From positions 47,542 through 111,541 of the forward strand of contig JAQTTH010000015.1 in assembly GCA_028710895.1 (NCBI GenBank): a stretch of DNA of 64,000 nucleotides, in the 5' to 3' direction. The notes under the pieces were generated by a model. The model saw only the letters and a program-made list of their open reading frames with translations, did not search any database and was not told the origin of the DNA. Each line of letters opens with the position of its first letter. Within the stretch, counting starts at the first letter, position 1. The position numbers and the translations under genes are program-made. Of the stretch, positions 17,517 through 26,216 are shown one piece after another. This DNA is from Paludibacter sp. Its GTDB lineage: Bacteria; Bacteroidota; Bacteroidia; Bacteroidales; Paludibacteraceae.

Positions 17517-17601
17517 CGGGCGAAATTTTAATTTTCGAAGGAAATGCCGGAAAATTCAGATTTCTGTTACCAAGAAAACACTTACATTAATTAAATAGTT
17601 T

Positions 17602-19008
17602 ATGACAGAAAAAATTTCTTCTTCGCTGCGCGAGTCCAAATCAGCACGATGGTTTGTGCTAATTCTCGTTTCATTTACCATGATGTGTATGTATTATCTG
17701 ACGGATGCAATGGCACCGCTGCAGCAAAACTTACAAACTAATTTATCCTGGTCTGCAACCGATTACGGTCTATTTACGAGTGGTTACGGTTGGTTCAACG
17801 TATTCTTGTTGATGCTTGTATTCAGTGGCATGATACTCGATAAACTGGGCACCCGGTTTACAGGAATTTTAGCTATTTTTATTATGATTTTAGGTGCAGG
17901 AATTAAATATTGGGCTATTTCGGGACATATTACCGGCACTACTGAATTGGTTATCGGGTCGTGGAAAGCACTTGGTTCTACACCCAGATCGGCTCTTTTT
18001 GCCGGATTAGGATTTGGTATTTTTGGTGTTGGTTGCGAAATGTTTGGAATTGCTGCCAATAAAGCAGTTGTTCGTTGGTTTAAAGGCAAGGAAATGGCAC
18101 TCGCCATTGGCTTAAATACGTCGACAGGCCGCATTGGGACTGCATTAGCCATGTTTACACCACTACCTTTGTACAACCTGACAAAAGATGTAAGTGCTCC
18201 GATTCTTGTTTCGATATTGCTGTTGTGCCTCGGATTATTGGTATTTATTTTCTTTACTGTTTTAGACAAACGATTGGACAAAGAAGAAAGCGATGCCGGA
18301 GTAGCTGCAGAGGAAGAATTCAAATTTACGGATGTGAGAGATATAGCACTAAATCGTGCATTCTGGTATATTGCCATACTTTGTGTGTTGTTTTATTCGG
18401 CAGTATTCCCTTTTATCAAATTTGCAACAAACCTGATTGTTCAGAAATTCTCGGTAACCGACACCTTTGCAGGTTATATTCCGGCTTTATTGCCTTTCAG
18501 CGCGTTATTATTAACTCCACTATTTGGTGGAATATCCGACAAAAAAGGAAAAGCTGCCACCATCATGATTATGGGCTCTATATTATTGGTATTTGTGCAT
18601 TTGCTATTCTCAATTCCTTCACTCAATAGCTTCCCTATTGCTATCGGGTTGGTTGTATTGCTTGGTATTGCATTTTCGCTTGTACCGTCGGCCATGTGGC
18701 CTTCGGTTGCCAAGATTATTCCTCACAGCAAATTGGGAACTGCATATGCTATGATTTTCTGGGTACAAAATATCGGATTAATGTTGGTTCCATTGTTGAT
18801 TGGCGCAGTGCTTGATAAATATTGTATTATCGGGACTATCACCAAAATCGTTGATGGAAAAGAACAACATCTTACTCAATATAATTATACTATTCCGATG
18901 TTGATTTTTGCCTGTTTTGGTGTGTTGGCAATTGGTTTTGCCTATCTGCTGAAAGCTGAAGATAAAAAGAAAGGTTATGGTTTGGAGAAACCAAATGTTG
19001 TAGAATAG
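17602..19008 (+). CDS. Major facilitator superfamily transporter
   Basis: A 468-residue membrane protein with about 12 transmembrane helices. The MFS loop 2-3 signature is recognisable (GMILDKLGTRFTGILAIFIMILGAG), a second copy lies between helices 8 and 9 (GGISDKKGKAATIMIMGS), and RWFKGKEMALAIGLNTSTGRIGTALA is the helix 4-5 region. Substrate unknown; the overall style resembles Bacteroidota anion/organic acid MFS proteins, but I do not assign one. Monocistronic between its promoter and a strong terminator. Confidence 0.88.
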   Translation: MTEKISSSLRESKSARWFVLILVSFTMMCMYYLTDAMAPLQQNLQTNLSWSATDYGLFTSGYGWFNVFLLMLVFSGMILDKLGTRFTGILAIFIMILGAGIKYWAISGHITGTTELVIGSWKALGSTPRSALFAGLGFGIFGVGCEMFGIAANKAVVRWFKGKEMALAIGLNTSTGRIGTALAMFTPLPLYNLTKDVSAPILVSILLLCLGLLVFIFFTVLDKRLDKEESDAGVAAEEEFKFTDVRDIALNRAFWYIAILCVLFYSAVFPFIKFATNLIVQKFSVTDTFAGYIPALLPFSALLLTPLFGGISDKKGKAATIMIMGSILLVFVHLLFSIPSLNSFPIAIGLVVLLGIAFSLVPSAMWPSVAKIIPHSKLGTAYAMIFWVQNIGLMLVPLLIGAVLDKYCIIGTITKIVDGKEQHLTQYNYTIPMLIFACFGVLAIGFAYLLKAEDKKKGYGLEKPNVVE

Positions 19009-19030
19009 ATTTTGAATCGATTTCAGATAA

Positions 19031-19067
19031 AACAAACGGAGACCCTAAAATAGAGTCTCCGTTTGTT
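19031..19067 (+). terminator. Terminator after MFS gene
   Basis: AACAAACGGAGAC / GTCTCCGTTTGTT, 13-bp stem with 11-nt loop and T-rich tail. Confidence 0.9.
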
Positions 19068-19179
19068 TTATAGCCTAATGAAAGCCCGAAAAACGTATTG
19101 CTAAACTTTCTGCTTTCGAAAAAAATCAGTATTTTTACTCCCTCAAAAATAATAGGTATAACAAATAACTACAAACGTT

Positions 19180-20928
19180 ATGGATAACAACGCATTACTA
19201 ACAGAAGTAATGGCCAAGGCACAAACCTGGCTTGATGGAAATTACAACGAAGAAACAAAAGCTGACATTCGTCGAATGGTGAATGCTGACGATAAAACAG
19301 AATTGATTGAATCGTTCTACCGCGATTTAGAATTTGGTACTGGTGGTTTGCGTGGTATCATGGGCGCAGGAACTAACCGTATGAACATTTACACCGTTGG
19401 AGCTGCCACACAGGGATTAAGCAATTACCTGAAAGCTCAGTTCCCCGACGTTCCTCAGATAAGCGTTGTAATTGGTCACGACTGCCGTAACAACAGCCGC
19501 CTCTTTTCAGAGATTTCGGCTAACATATTCTCGGCTAACGGAATCAAGGTATATTTATTCGAAGACCTCCGCCCTACTCCGGAAGCTTCATTCGCTATTC
19601 GTCATTTGGGCTGCCAGAGCGGTATTATTCTTACAGCTTCGCACAATCCAAAAGAATATAACGGTTACAAAGCCTATTGGAATGATGGTGCACAAATGAT
19701 TGCCCCACACGACGAGAACGTAATTACTGAGGTAATGAAAATTACCAATGTTGATGATATTAAATTCAATGGAAATCCTGCATTGATTGAAATTATCGGT
19801 GAAGAAATTGATAAAGCGTTTATCGATAATATCAAAACACTTTCGTTGTCACCCGATGCCATCAAACGTAACAGCGATTTAAAAATTGTTTACACACCTA
19901 TTCATGGTACCGGTGTAAAACTAATCCCAAGAGCATTGAAAGCTTATGGTTTTACCAACATCATAAACGTACCGGAGCAAGATGTAACAAGTGGTGATTT
20001 CCCAACCGTTGTTTCACCAAACCCTGAAGAACCTGCAGCACTGGATATGGCTGTGAAAAAAGCAATTGCTACTGATGCCGACATTGTAATGGCTTCGGAT
20101 CCGGATGCCGACCGATTGGGAATTGCGGTAAAAAATGATAAAGGCGAATGGATTTTAGTCAATGGTAACCAAACAGCCTTGATTTTTATCTATTACCTGA
20201 TTCGTCGTTGGAATGAACTTGGAAAAGTAACGGGCAAAGAGTATATTGTAAAAACAATTGTTACAACTGAAATTATCAAACAAATTGCTGAACGCAATGG
20301 CGTTGAAATGTTTGACTGTTACACTGGATTCAAATGGATTGCAGCTGTAATTCGTGAAAACGAAGGCAAAAAACAATATATTGGTGGTGGCGAAGAAAGC
20401 TACGGTTTCTTACCGGAAGAATTTGCCCGCGACAAAGATGCTGTTTCGTCGTGTACACTGATGGCCGAAGTGGCTGCATGGGCAAAAGACAATGGCAAAA
20501 CATTGTTTGAATTACTTCAGGACATCTACCTTGAATACGGTTACGGAAAAGAAAAAGGTATTTCGGTAGTGCGCAAAGGCAAATCGGGTGCCGAGGAAAT
20601 TGCTCAAATGATGAAAGATTTCCGCAACAACCCACCTAAAGAAATTGCCGGTTCAAAAGTAAGCCTCATTAAAGATTATGAAACGCTGAAAAATACAAAT
20701 GTTGCAACAGGAGAACAAACTGTATTGGATTTCCCAACCACATCAAATGTATTGCAATACTTTACCGAAGATGGAACAAAGATTTCTGTTCGTCCTTCGG
20801 GAACTGAACCAAAGATTAAATTCTACATTGAAGTTCGTGGCGAAATGAAGAGTCGCTCGGAATATGATGCTGCCGATGCTGCCGCCAACAAAAAAGTGGA
20901 AGCTGTACGCGCTTCGCTTGGTGTGTAA
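19180..20928 (+). CDS. Phosphoglucomutase/phosphomannomutase family (phosphohexomutase)
   Basis: A 582-residue alpha-D-phosphohexomutase that interconverts sugar 1- and 6-phosphates. Catalytic phosphoserine loop TASHNPKEYNGYKAYW (Ser 154), metal loop DPDADRLG (Asp 307, 309, 311), sugar-binding loop GGGEESYGF, and phosphate-binding loop RPSGTEPKIKFY near the C-terminus. Length and the N-terminal FGTGGLRGIMGAGTNRMN fit the PGM2-like branch common in Bacteroidota, acting on glucose 1-phosphate, ribose 1-phosphate or both. Single gene with its own terminator. Confidence 0.94.
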   Translation: MDNNALLTEVMAKAQTWLDGNYNEETKADIRRMVNADDKTELIESFYRDLEFGTGGLRGIMGAGTNRMNIYTVGAATQGLSNYLKAQFPDVPQISVVIGHDCRNNSRLFSEISANIFSANGIKVYLFEDLRPTPEASFAIRHLGCQSGIILTASHNPKEYNGYKAYWNDGAQMIAPHDENVITEVMKITNVDDIKFNGNPALIEIIGEEIDKAFIDNIKTLSLSPDAIKRNSDLKIVYTPIHGTGVKLIPRALKAYGFTNIINVPEQDVTSGDFPTVVSPNPEEPAALDMAVKKAIATDADIVMASDPDADRLGIAVKNDKGEWILVNGNQTALIFIYYLIRRWNELGKVTGKEYIVKTIVTTEIIKQIAERNGVEMFDCYTGFKWIAAVIRENEGKKQYIGGGEESYGFLPEEFARDKDAVSSCTLMAEVAAWAKDNGKTLFELLQDIYLEYGYGKEKGISVVRKGKSGAEEIAQMMKDFRNNPPKEIAGSKVSLIKDYETLKNTNVATGEQTVLDFPTTSNVLQYFTEDGTKISVRPSGTEPKIKFYIEVRGEMKSRSEYDAADAAANKKVEAVRASLGV

Positions 20929-20953
20929 ATCACAACTAAAATTTACAATAATC

Positions 20954-20987
20954 AAAAGGATAAGTTTCTACGGAGACTTATCCTTTT
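20954..20987 (+). terminator. Terminator after phosphohexomutase
   Basis: AAAAGGATAAGT / ACTTATCCTTTT stem with T8 tail. Confidence 0.9.
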
Positions 20988-21109
20988 TTTTATCGACTAC
21001 TACGAGTTAAATTTATGAATTTTTCTTCTTTTACAAAACATAGTCATCAGAAATTTGTTAGGTAAACAATTGCGAATTGTCAGGATCAACATCTTAAATC
21101 AAAATCATT

Positions 21110-21769
21110 ATGGCGGAGAAAAGAAAATTAGAAAAAAAACTGGTAGAATCGGTAGCGTGTATTGCACCCAACATTTATGTATTAAGTTTCAAACGGGACT
21201 TCCAGTTTATTGCCGGGCAGGTTGTTGCAATTGATGTAACGGATGATGCACAACCCCGACTTTACAGCATTGCCAGTGGTGAGAAAGATGAACTTGTTGA
21301 AATTCTTTTCGACGAACAGCCAAAAGGAAAACTTACGCCTAAACTTTCGAAATTGAAAAAGGGCGATACAATTTATGTATCCGAACCTTTCGGCACATTT
21401 AATTGTGGTGGTGAAAAAGCATGGTGGATTGCTGCAGGGACAGGAATTGCTCCTTTCGTATCGATGGCGCGTTCGGGGTTAGGTGTACATAAAATGCTGA
21501 TTCATGGAGGACGTAAAGATGAAAACTTTTATTTTGCCGACTATTTGCAAAAAGAACTTACATACAGTTATATTCGCTGCTGCTCACAACAACAGGAAAC
21601 TATAAATTACAAAGGTCGACTCACAAAATGGTTGAAAAACCAACATGAATTGCCACTTGACATTAAATACTACTTATGTGGCAGTGCCGATATGGTTGTT
21701 CAGGTTCGTGATATTCTGATTTCGAGGGACGTTCCGTTTCACAACATTATCTCCGAAACCTATTTTTAA
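21110..21769 (+). CDS. Ferredoxin-NADP reductase-like flavoprotein
   Basis: A 219-residue FAD/NAD(P) oxidoreductase of the FNR superfamily. FAD-binding barrel about 1-100 with the phrase QPRLYSIASG (equivalent of RxYS) and GTFNCGG; NAD(P) domain about 105-219 with IAAGTGIAPFVSMARSG, MLIHGGRKDENFYFADYL and YLCGSADMVVQVRDIL. No ferredoxin domain is fused. It probably passes electrons between NAD(P)H and a small carrier; the partner is not visible nearby. The gene lies 25 bp before rlmN and may be cotranscribed. Confidence 0.88.
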   Translation: MAEKRKLEKKLVESVACIAPNIYVLSFKRDFQFIAGQVVAIDVTDDAQPRLYSIASGEKDELVEILFDEQPKGKLTPKLSKLKKGDTIYVSEPFGTFNCGGEKAWWIAAGTGIAPFVSMARSGLGVHKMLIHGGRKDENFYFADYLQKELTYSYIRCCSQQQETINYKGRLTKWLKNQHELPLDIKYYLCGSADMVVQVRDILISRDVPFHNIISETYF

Positions 21770-21794
21770 ATATATAACTCACTTGTAACTATCA

Positions 21795-22841
21795 ATGATT
21801 CAACAAAAAAATCTTTTCGGACTTACGTTAGATCAACTTAAAGCCCTCGTTTTATCACTGGGATTACCTGCATTTACAGCCACTCAAATAGCAGAATGGA
21901 TGTATAAAAAAAATGTAGGATCCATTGCTCAAATGACAAATCTGTCAAAACAGGCACGTGAGAAACTCGAAAAAGACTACATCATTGACAGGATTGTGCC
22001 TTCGAAAGTACAAACATCCACTGACGGAACAAAGAAATACCTCTATCCTACCCAGTCGGAGAAATTCATTGAATCGGCCTATATTCCGGATGACGATCGG
22101 GCTACGCTTTGCGTTTCCACACAGATTGGTTGCAAAATGGGTTGCTTGTTCTGCATGACCGGGAAACAGGGCTTTCAGGGCAATTTATCGGCCGGTGATA
22201 TTGTGAATCAGGTTCAATCCCTTCCCGAGTTTGAGAAACTCACCAACATTGTTTACATGGGCATGGGCGAACCACTCGATAATGTTGAGGCGGTATTGAG
22301 CAGTATTGAAATAATGACCTCTACGTGGGGTTACGGCTGGAGTCCGAAGCGTATTACGGTTTCTACCATTGGTATCATTCCGGCCATGATTACTTTTCTG
22401 GAAAATAGCCAGGCTCACCTGGCTGTGAGTCTGCATTCGCCTTTCGACGATGAGCGTAAAGAGATAATGCCTATTCAAAGTGTGTATCCCATTACAGAAG
22501 TTATTCGTGAAATCAAAAAGTGGGATTTAGGCAAACAACGCCGTGTCTCGTTCGAATATATCATGTTCAAAGGCGTTAATGACACCCCGCGTCATGCCAA
22601 AGAACTTATAAAATTGCTTAATGGTATTAAATGCCGCATCAACCTGATTCGTTTTCACCCCATTCCCGACACTCCGCTTCTTGGGACTGATTTAAACAGT
22701 ATTGTTAGTTTTCAGAACCTTCTCAAAGCCAAAGGTATGACGGTGACTATTCGCGCATCAAGAGGTGAAGATATTTTTGCGGCATGCGGCATGTTATCGA
22801 CGAAAGAGCTTGTCAAGCGCCAGGAAGAAAGTGATTTTTGA
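21795..22841 (+). CDS. rlmN: 23S rRNA (A2503-C2)-methyltransferase / tRNA A37 methyltransferase
   Basis: A 348-residue radical SAM enzyme that methylates C2 of A2503 in 23S rRNA and A37 in some tRNAs. The radical SAM cluster CKMGCLFC gives Cys 113, 117 and 120; GKQGFQGNLSAGDIVNQV, YMGMGEPLDN, WSPKRITVSTIGI and HSPFDDERKEIMP follow in family order. The second catalytic cysteine is in FAACGMLSTKE (Cys 331). Complete. It directly follows the FNR-like gene. Confidence 0.97.
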   Translation: MIQQKNLFGLTLDQLKALVLSLGLPAFTATQIAEWMYKKNVGSIAQMTNLSKQAREKLEKDYIIDRIVPSKVQTSTDGTKKYLYPTQSEKFIESAYIPDDDRATLCVSTQIGCKMGCLFCMTGKQGFQGNLSAGDIVNQVQSLPEFEKLTNIVYMGMGEPLDNVEAVLSSIEIMTSTWGYGWSPKRITVSTIGIIPAMITFLENSQAHLAVSLHSPFDDERKEIMPIQSVYPITEVIREIKKWDLGKQRRVSFEYIMFKGVNDTPRHAKELIKLLNGIKCRINLIRFHPIPDTPLLGTDLNSIVSFQNLLKAKGMTVTIRASRGEDIFAACGMLSTKELVKRQEESDF

Positions 22842-22913
22842 AAATAAATTTGTTTGAATTGAACATCAAACAATTCCTTTTGTTATAAATATTATTTTAA
22901 AAACAAAAACATT

Positions 22914-23339
22914 ATGGCACGAACAAGCACATACTTAAACTTTCCCCGCAATACCGAGGAAGTTTTCAATTTCTACAAATCAGTTTTTGGTGGGGAATTT
23001 GGTGGTGGCGGAGTAGCACGTATGGGTGACTTTCCCAATCCACAATTAGCCGAAGAAGACAAGAACCTGATTATGCACATCGAACTGCCAATTTTAGGGG
23101 GACATGTATTAATGGGCACCGATGCACCCAAATCGATGGGCTTTGAAGTCGTTCAGGGAAATAGCATTCATTTCAATCTCGAACCTGACACCCGTGAAGA
23201 AACAAAACGACTCTTTGAAGCCTTATCAGCCGGTGGAGTTGTTAGCACTGAACTTCAGGATATGTTCTGGGGAGCTTACTACGGTACTTGTACCGACAAA
23301 TTTGGCATTCAATGGATGTTTAATTGCACCGAAAAATAA
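22914..23339 (+). CDS. VOC (glyoxalase/bleomycin-resistance fold) protein
   Basis: A 141-residue PhnB-like protein: LNFPRNTEEVFNFYKSVFGGEF at the N-terminus, HIELPILGGHVLMGTDAP, GNSIHFNLEPDTREETKRLFEALSAGG and a final FWGAYYGTCTDKFGIQWMFN. These are typical of the VOC group with no assigned substrate. It begins a cluster of three small genes separated by 5 bp each (VOC, SRPBCC, VOC), which ends at a strong terminator. Confidence 0.9.
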   Translation: MARTSTYLNFPRNTEEVFNFYKSVFGGEFGGGGVARMGDFPNPQLAEEDKNLIMHIELPILGGHVLMGTDAPKSMGFEVVQGNSIHFNLEPDTREETKRLFEALSAGGVVSTELQDMFWGAYYGTCTDKFGIQWMFNCTEK

Positions 23340-23344
23340 ATCCC

Positions 23345-23767
23345 ATGCAAACTGAAGAAAAAGTAAAAATAACTGTACAAACAACCATTGAGGCTCCGGT
23401 AGAAAAAGTATGGAAATGCTTTACGACTCCGGAGAATATTGTACAATGGAACACCGCTTCGGAAGATTGGCACACAACAAAGTCAGAGAATGATTTACGC
23501 GTTGGTGGTAAATTCAATTCGCACATGGAAGCAAAGGATGGGAGTTTCGGTTTCGATTTTTGGGGGATTTATAACGAGATAATTTTGCACGAAAAATTAG
23601 CTTCAACCTTAGGAGACGGAAGAACGATGGAAGTAAAATTCATTTCACAGAATAATAGCACAGAAGTAATTGAAACCTTTGAAGCCGAAAACCAAAATCC
23701 GGTTGATCTTCAGCGTGGTGGTTGGCAAGCTATTTTAGACAACCTGAAAAAACATGTAGAAAAATAA
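23345..23767 (+). CDS. SRPBCC (AHSA1/START-like) protein
   Basis: A 140-residue protein. The ATG at 23345, 5 bp after the previous stop, is preferred over an in-frame TTG at 23324 that overlaps it. AHSA1-type pattern: VQTTIEAPVEKVWKCFTTPENIVQWNTASEDWHTTKSENDLRVGGKF, FDFWGIYNEIILHEKLASTLGDGRTMEVKF, FEAENQNPVDLQRGGWQAILDNLKKH. Such proteins bind hydrophobic ligands; the role here is unknown. It is co-operonic with the two VOC genes. Confidence 0.9.
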   Translation: MQTEEKVKITVQTTIEAPVEKVWKCFTTPENIVQWNTASEDWHTTKSENDLRVGGKFNSHMEAKDGSFGFDFWGIYNEIILHEKLASTLGDGRTMEVKFISQNNSTEVIETFEAENQNPVDLQRGGWQAILDNLKKHVEK

Positions 23768-23772
23768 AGCAT

Positions 23773-24240
23773 ATGAAAAATCAGATAACACCTTGCCTTT
23801 GGTTCGATAATCAGGCCGAAGAAGCAGCAAACTTCTATACTTCCATTTTCAAAAACTCAGCCATAACGGCAGTAAGCCGGTACGGAAAAGAAGGTTTTGA
23901 ATTTCACGGACAAGCTGAAGGTACAGCTATGACTGTTGTATTTCAGATTAACGGTCAACCATTTACGGCTTTAAACGGCGGACCGATATTTAAATTCACA
24001 GAAGCTGTTTCGTTTCAGGTATTTTGCGATACGCAGGAAGAAATTGACCATTATTGGGACAATCTTACAAAAGATGGCGAGGAAAGTCAATGCGGTTGGT
24101 TGAAGGATAAATACGGTGTTTCGTGGCAGATTGTTCCAAGCATTTTGCCTTCGCTAATGACCGACCCGGCACGTGCAGGCAAAGTAACCAATGCATTTAT
24201 GCAAATGAAAAAGTTTGATATTGCTAAGTTACTCGAATAG
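23773..24240 (+). CDS. VOC family protein (PhnB/3-demethylubiquinone-like)
   Basis: A 155-residue protein starting at the ATG at 23773, 5 bp after the SRPBCC stop; a longer in-frame start inside that gene is unlikely. ITPCLWFDNQAEEAANFYTSIFKNS, GQPFTALNGGPIFKFTEAVSFQVFCDTQEEIDHYWDNLT and CGWLKDKYGVSWQIVPS are the usual blocks of this VOC subgroup. Substrate unknown. Last gene of the three-gene cluster. Confidence 0.92.
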   Translation: MKNQITPCLWFDNQAEEAANFYTSIFKNSAITAVSRYGKEGFEFHGQAEGTAMTVVFQINGQPFTALNGGPIFKFTEAVSFQVFCDTQEEIDHYWDNLTKDGEESQCGWLKDKYGVSWQIVPSILPSLMTDPARAGKVTNAFMQMKKFDIAKLLE

Positions 24241-24258
24241 CTGAAAATGCATTTATAC

Positions 24259-24287
24259 AGAGGTTGCCTTCCTGGCAACCTTTTTTA
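24259..24287 (+). terminator. Terminator after VOC/SRPBCC/VOC cluster
   Basis: AGGTTGCC / GGCAACCT stem, 5-nt loop, T6 tail. Confidence 0.9.
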
Positions 24288-24356
24288 TTTCACAACCTTT
24301 CACACGAAAGCAACTAAATTTAATGCTTTTGATTTATTGAATAGCGTTGGTTTGTG

Positions 24357-24364
24357 TAACTTTG
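24357..24364 (+). promoter_or_regulatory. ABC exporter operon promoter -7 box
   Basis: TAACTTTG about 110 bp before the ATG at 24474, in an otherwise gene-free interval. Confidence 0.5.
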
Positions 24365-24473
24365 CAGACTTAAAAATACTTAAACCACGCTAAACAAAAA
24401 GACAATATACTGAACCAAAAATTAAAATTTTGTGTTCTAATGGTTCTAAGTGGTTAAAATGCATACAGTGTAA

Positions 24474-26216
24474 ATGGCGAGAAAACAAAAACAAGGCGGA
24501 AGGCCAAAGGGTCCAAGCATATTCGGGGTATTAAAACCCTACAAATTCATGATTGCGGGATTGATTATCTTCGCATTGTTTAGCAATGCAGTCAATCTCG
24601 TCATCCCCAAAATCATCTCACACAGTATCGATGATTTCTCGAAAGGCGCATTCTCTTTTCAGAAAATGATGCTCGAATTTCTGGGTGCATCACTTATCAT
24701 CCTGCTGTTTACTTTTCTGCAGGGCATCCTTCAGACGTATGCTTCTGAGCGCGTTGCCCGCGATTTGCGCACCAAACTCACCGAAAAGATTTCGCGTCAG
24801 AGTTATGCATTTATACAGCAATCGAATCCTTCAAAACTACTTACCAACCTCACCGGCGATGTAGATTCTGTCAAAATGTTTGTGTCCATGGCGGTTGTAT
24901 CTCTGGCTTCATCGGCATTTATCATTATTGGTGCCAGCGCCTTACTGCTCTCAATCAACTGGAAACTGGCACTGAATGTATTGGTTATTATCCCTGTCAT
25001 TATCGGGGCTTTTGGTCTTGTGTTCGGCAAACTGGGTATGCTCTTCAAAAAAAGTCGTGAAGTTGTTGACCGACTCAATAAAATTATCAACGAAAGCATC
25101 ATGGGTGCAGCGTTGGTGCGGGTACTGAATGCTCAGATTACGGAATACAACAAATTCATGGATGCTAATACCACAGCCCGAAACCTGAGTTTGTCTATCC
25201 TGAAATTATTCGCCACACTTATTCCTATTGTTGTTTTTGTAGGCAATATGGCTTCTCTCGCCATTCTGGCATTGGGTGGGCACTTTGTTATAACCGGAGC
25301 TATGTCGCTGGGAGATTTTGCCGCGTTTACTTCGTATCTGGTTATTCTGATTTTCCCAATTATGGTTATCGGGTTCATTAGCAACTTTATTGCACAGGCT
25401 TCGGTGGCATACGGACGTATCAGCGAGGTGCTGAATGCCCCCGAAACACGCGATACCGGAACTGTTGACACTGCATTGAGTGGTAATATCGAAATGAAGA
25501 ACATCCATGTAAGCTATGGCGAAAAACCGGTTTTAAAAGATGTTTCATTTACCATACAACCCGGAAGTAAAACGGCCATTATAGGTCCAACAGCTGCCGG
25601 AAAATCGCAATTATTATTCCTGCTTACAAGCCTTATCAAACCTCAAAGCGGATTGATACAGTTTGATGGCATAGATATAAACGACTACAACAAGGAAACC
25701 TTTCAGCACCAAATCGGCTTTGTGTTTCAGGATAGTGTCATTTTCAATATAAGTCTGCGTGAAAATATTGCTTTCAACGAACTGGTAACCGACGAATTAA
25801 TGGCAAAAGCTATTGAAACAGCCGAGTTGAAAGATTTTATTGATACTTTGCCACAGGGTTTGGAAACCATTGTAAGCGAGCGCGGAACAAGCCTCTCGGG
25901 TGGTCAAAAGCAACGCATTATGCTGGCACGGGCCTTGGCACTGAATCCGAAAATTCTTTTGTTGGACGACTTCACAGCACGTGTGGACAGTCAGACGGAA
26001 CAAAAAATTCTGGAAAATGTGGAGAAAAACTATCCGGGAATCACGTTACTTTCGGTAACGCAGAAAATAGCTTCGGTACAGCATTACGGACAGATTATTT
26101 TGCTGGAAGAAGGTGAAATTCTGGCCAGTGGTACACACGACGAACTTATGGAAACAAGTCCGGAATACGTACAGATTTTTAATTCACAACGCAGCACAAA
26201 TCACTATGAGCAATAA
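24474..26216 (+). CDS. Heterodimeric ABC exporter subunit with degenerate ATPase site
   Basis: A 580-residue fused exporter half: six-helix type I membrane domain about 20-315 and nucleotide-binding domain about 335-575. Walker A GPTAAGKS and a canonical signature LSGGQKQR are present. The Walker B region reads ILLLDDFTARVD, with Asp where the catalytic Glu normally sits, and the H-loop reads LLSVTQKIA with Gln in place of His. This subunit therefore contributes the inactive site of an asymmetric pair. It overlaps its partner gene by 11 bp. Substrate unknown; such pairs export drugs or lipids. Confidence 0.93.
   Translation: MARKQKQGGRPKGPSIFGVLKPYKFMIAGLIIFALFSNAVNLVIPKIISHSIDDFSKGAFSFQKMMLEFLGASLIILLFTFLQGILQTYASERVARDLRTKLTEKISRQSYAFIQQSNPSKLLTNLTGDVDSVKMFVSMAVVSLASSAFIIIGASALLLSINWKLALNVLVIIPVIIGAFGLVFGKLGMLFKKSREVVDRLNKIINESIMGAALVRVLNAQITEYNKFMDANTTARNLSLSILKLFATLIPIVVFVGNMASLAILALGGHFVITGAMSLGDFAAFTSYLVILIFPIMVIGFISNFIAQASVAYGRISEVLNAPETRDTGTVDTALSGNIEMKNIHVSYGEKPVLKDVSFTIQPGSKTAIIGPTAAGKSQLLFLLTSLIKPQSGLIQFDGIDINDYNKETFQHQIGFVFQDSVIFNISLRENIAFNELVTDELMAKAIETAELKDFIDTLPQGLETIVSERGTSLSGGQKQRIMLARALALNPKILLLDDFTARVDSQTEQKILENVEKNYPGITLLSVTQKIASVQHYGQIILLEEGEILASGTHDELMETSPEYVQIFNSQRSTNHYEQ

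Noticed and set aside
26113..26205. Upstream in-frame start of the second ABC exporter subunit
   Set aside because: It lies inside the first subunit's coding region; the ATG at 26206 with an 11-bp overlap is the usual arrangement for such pairs.
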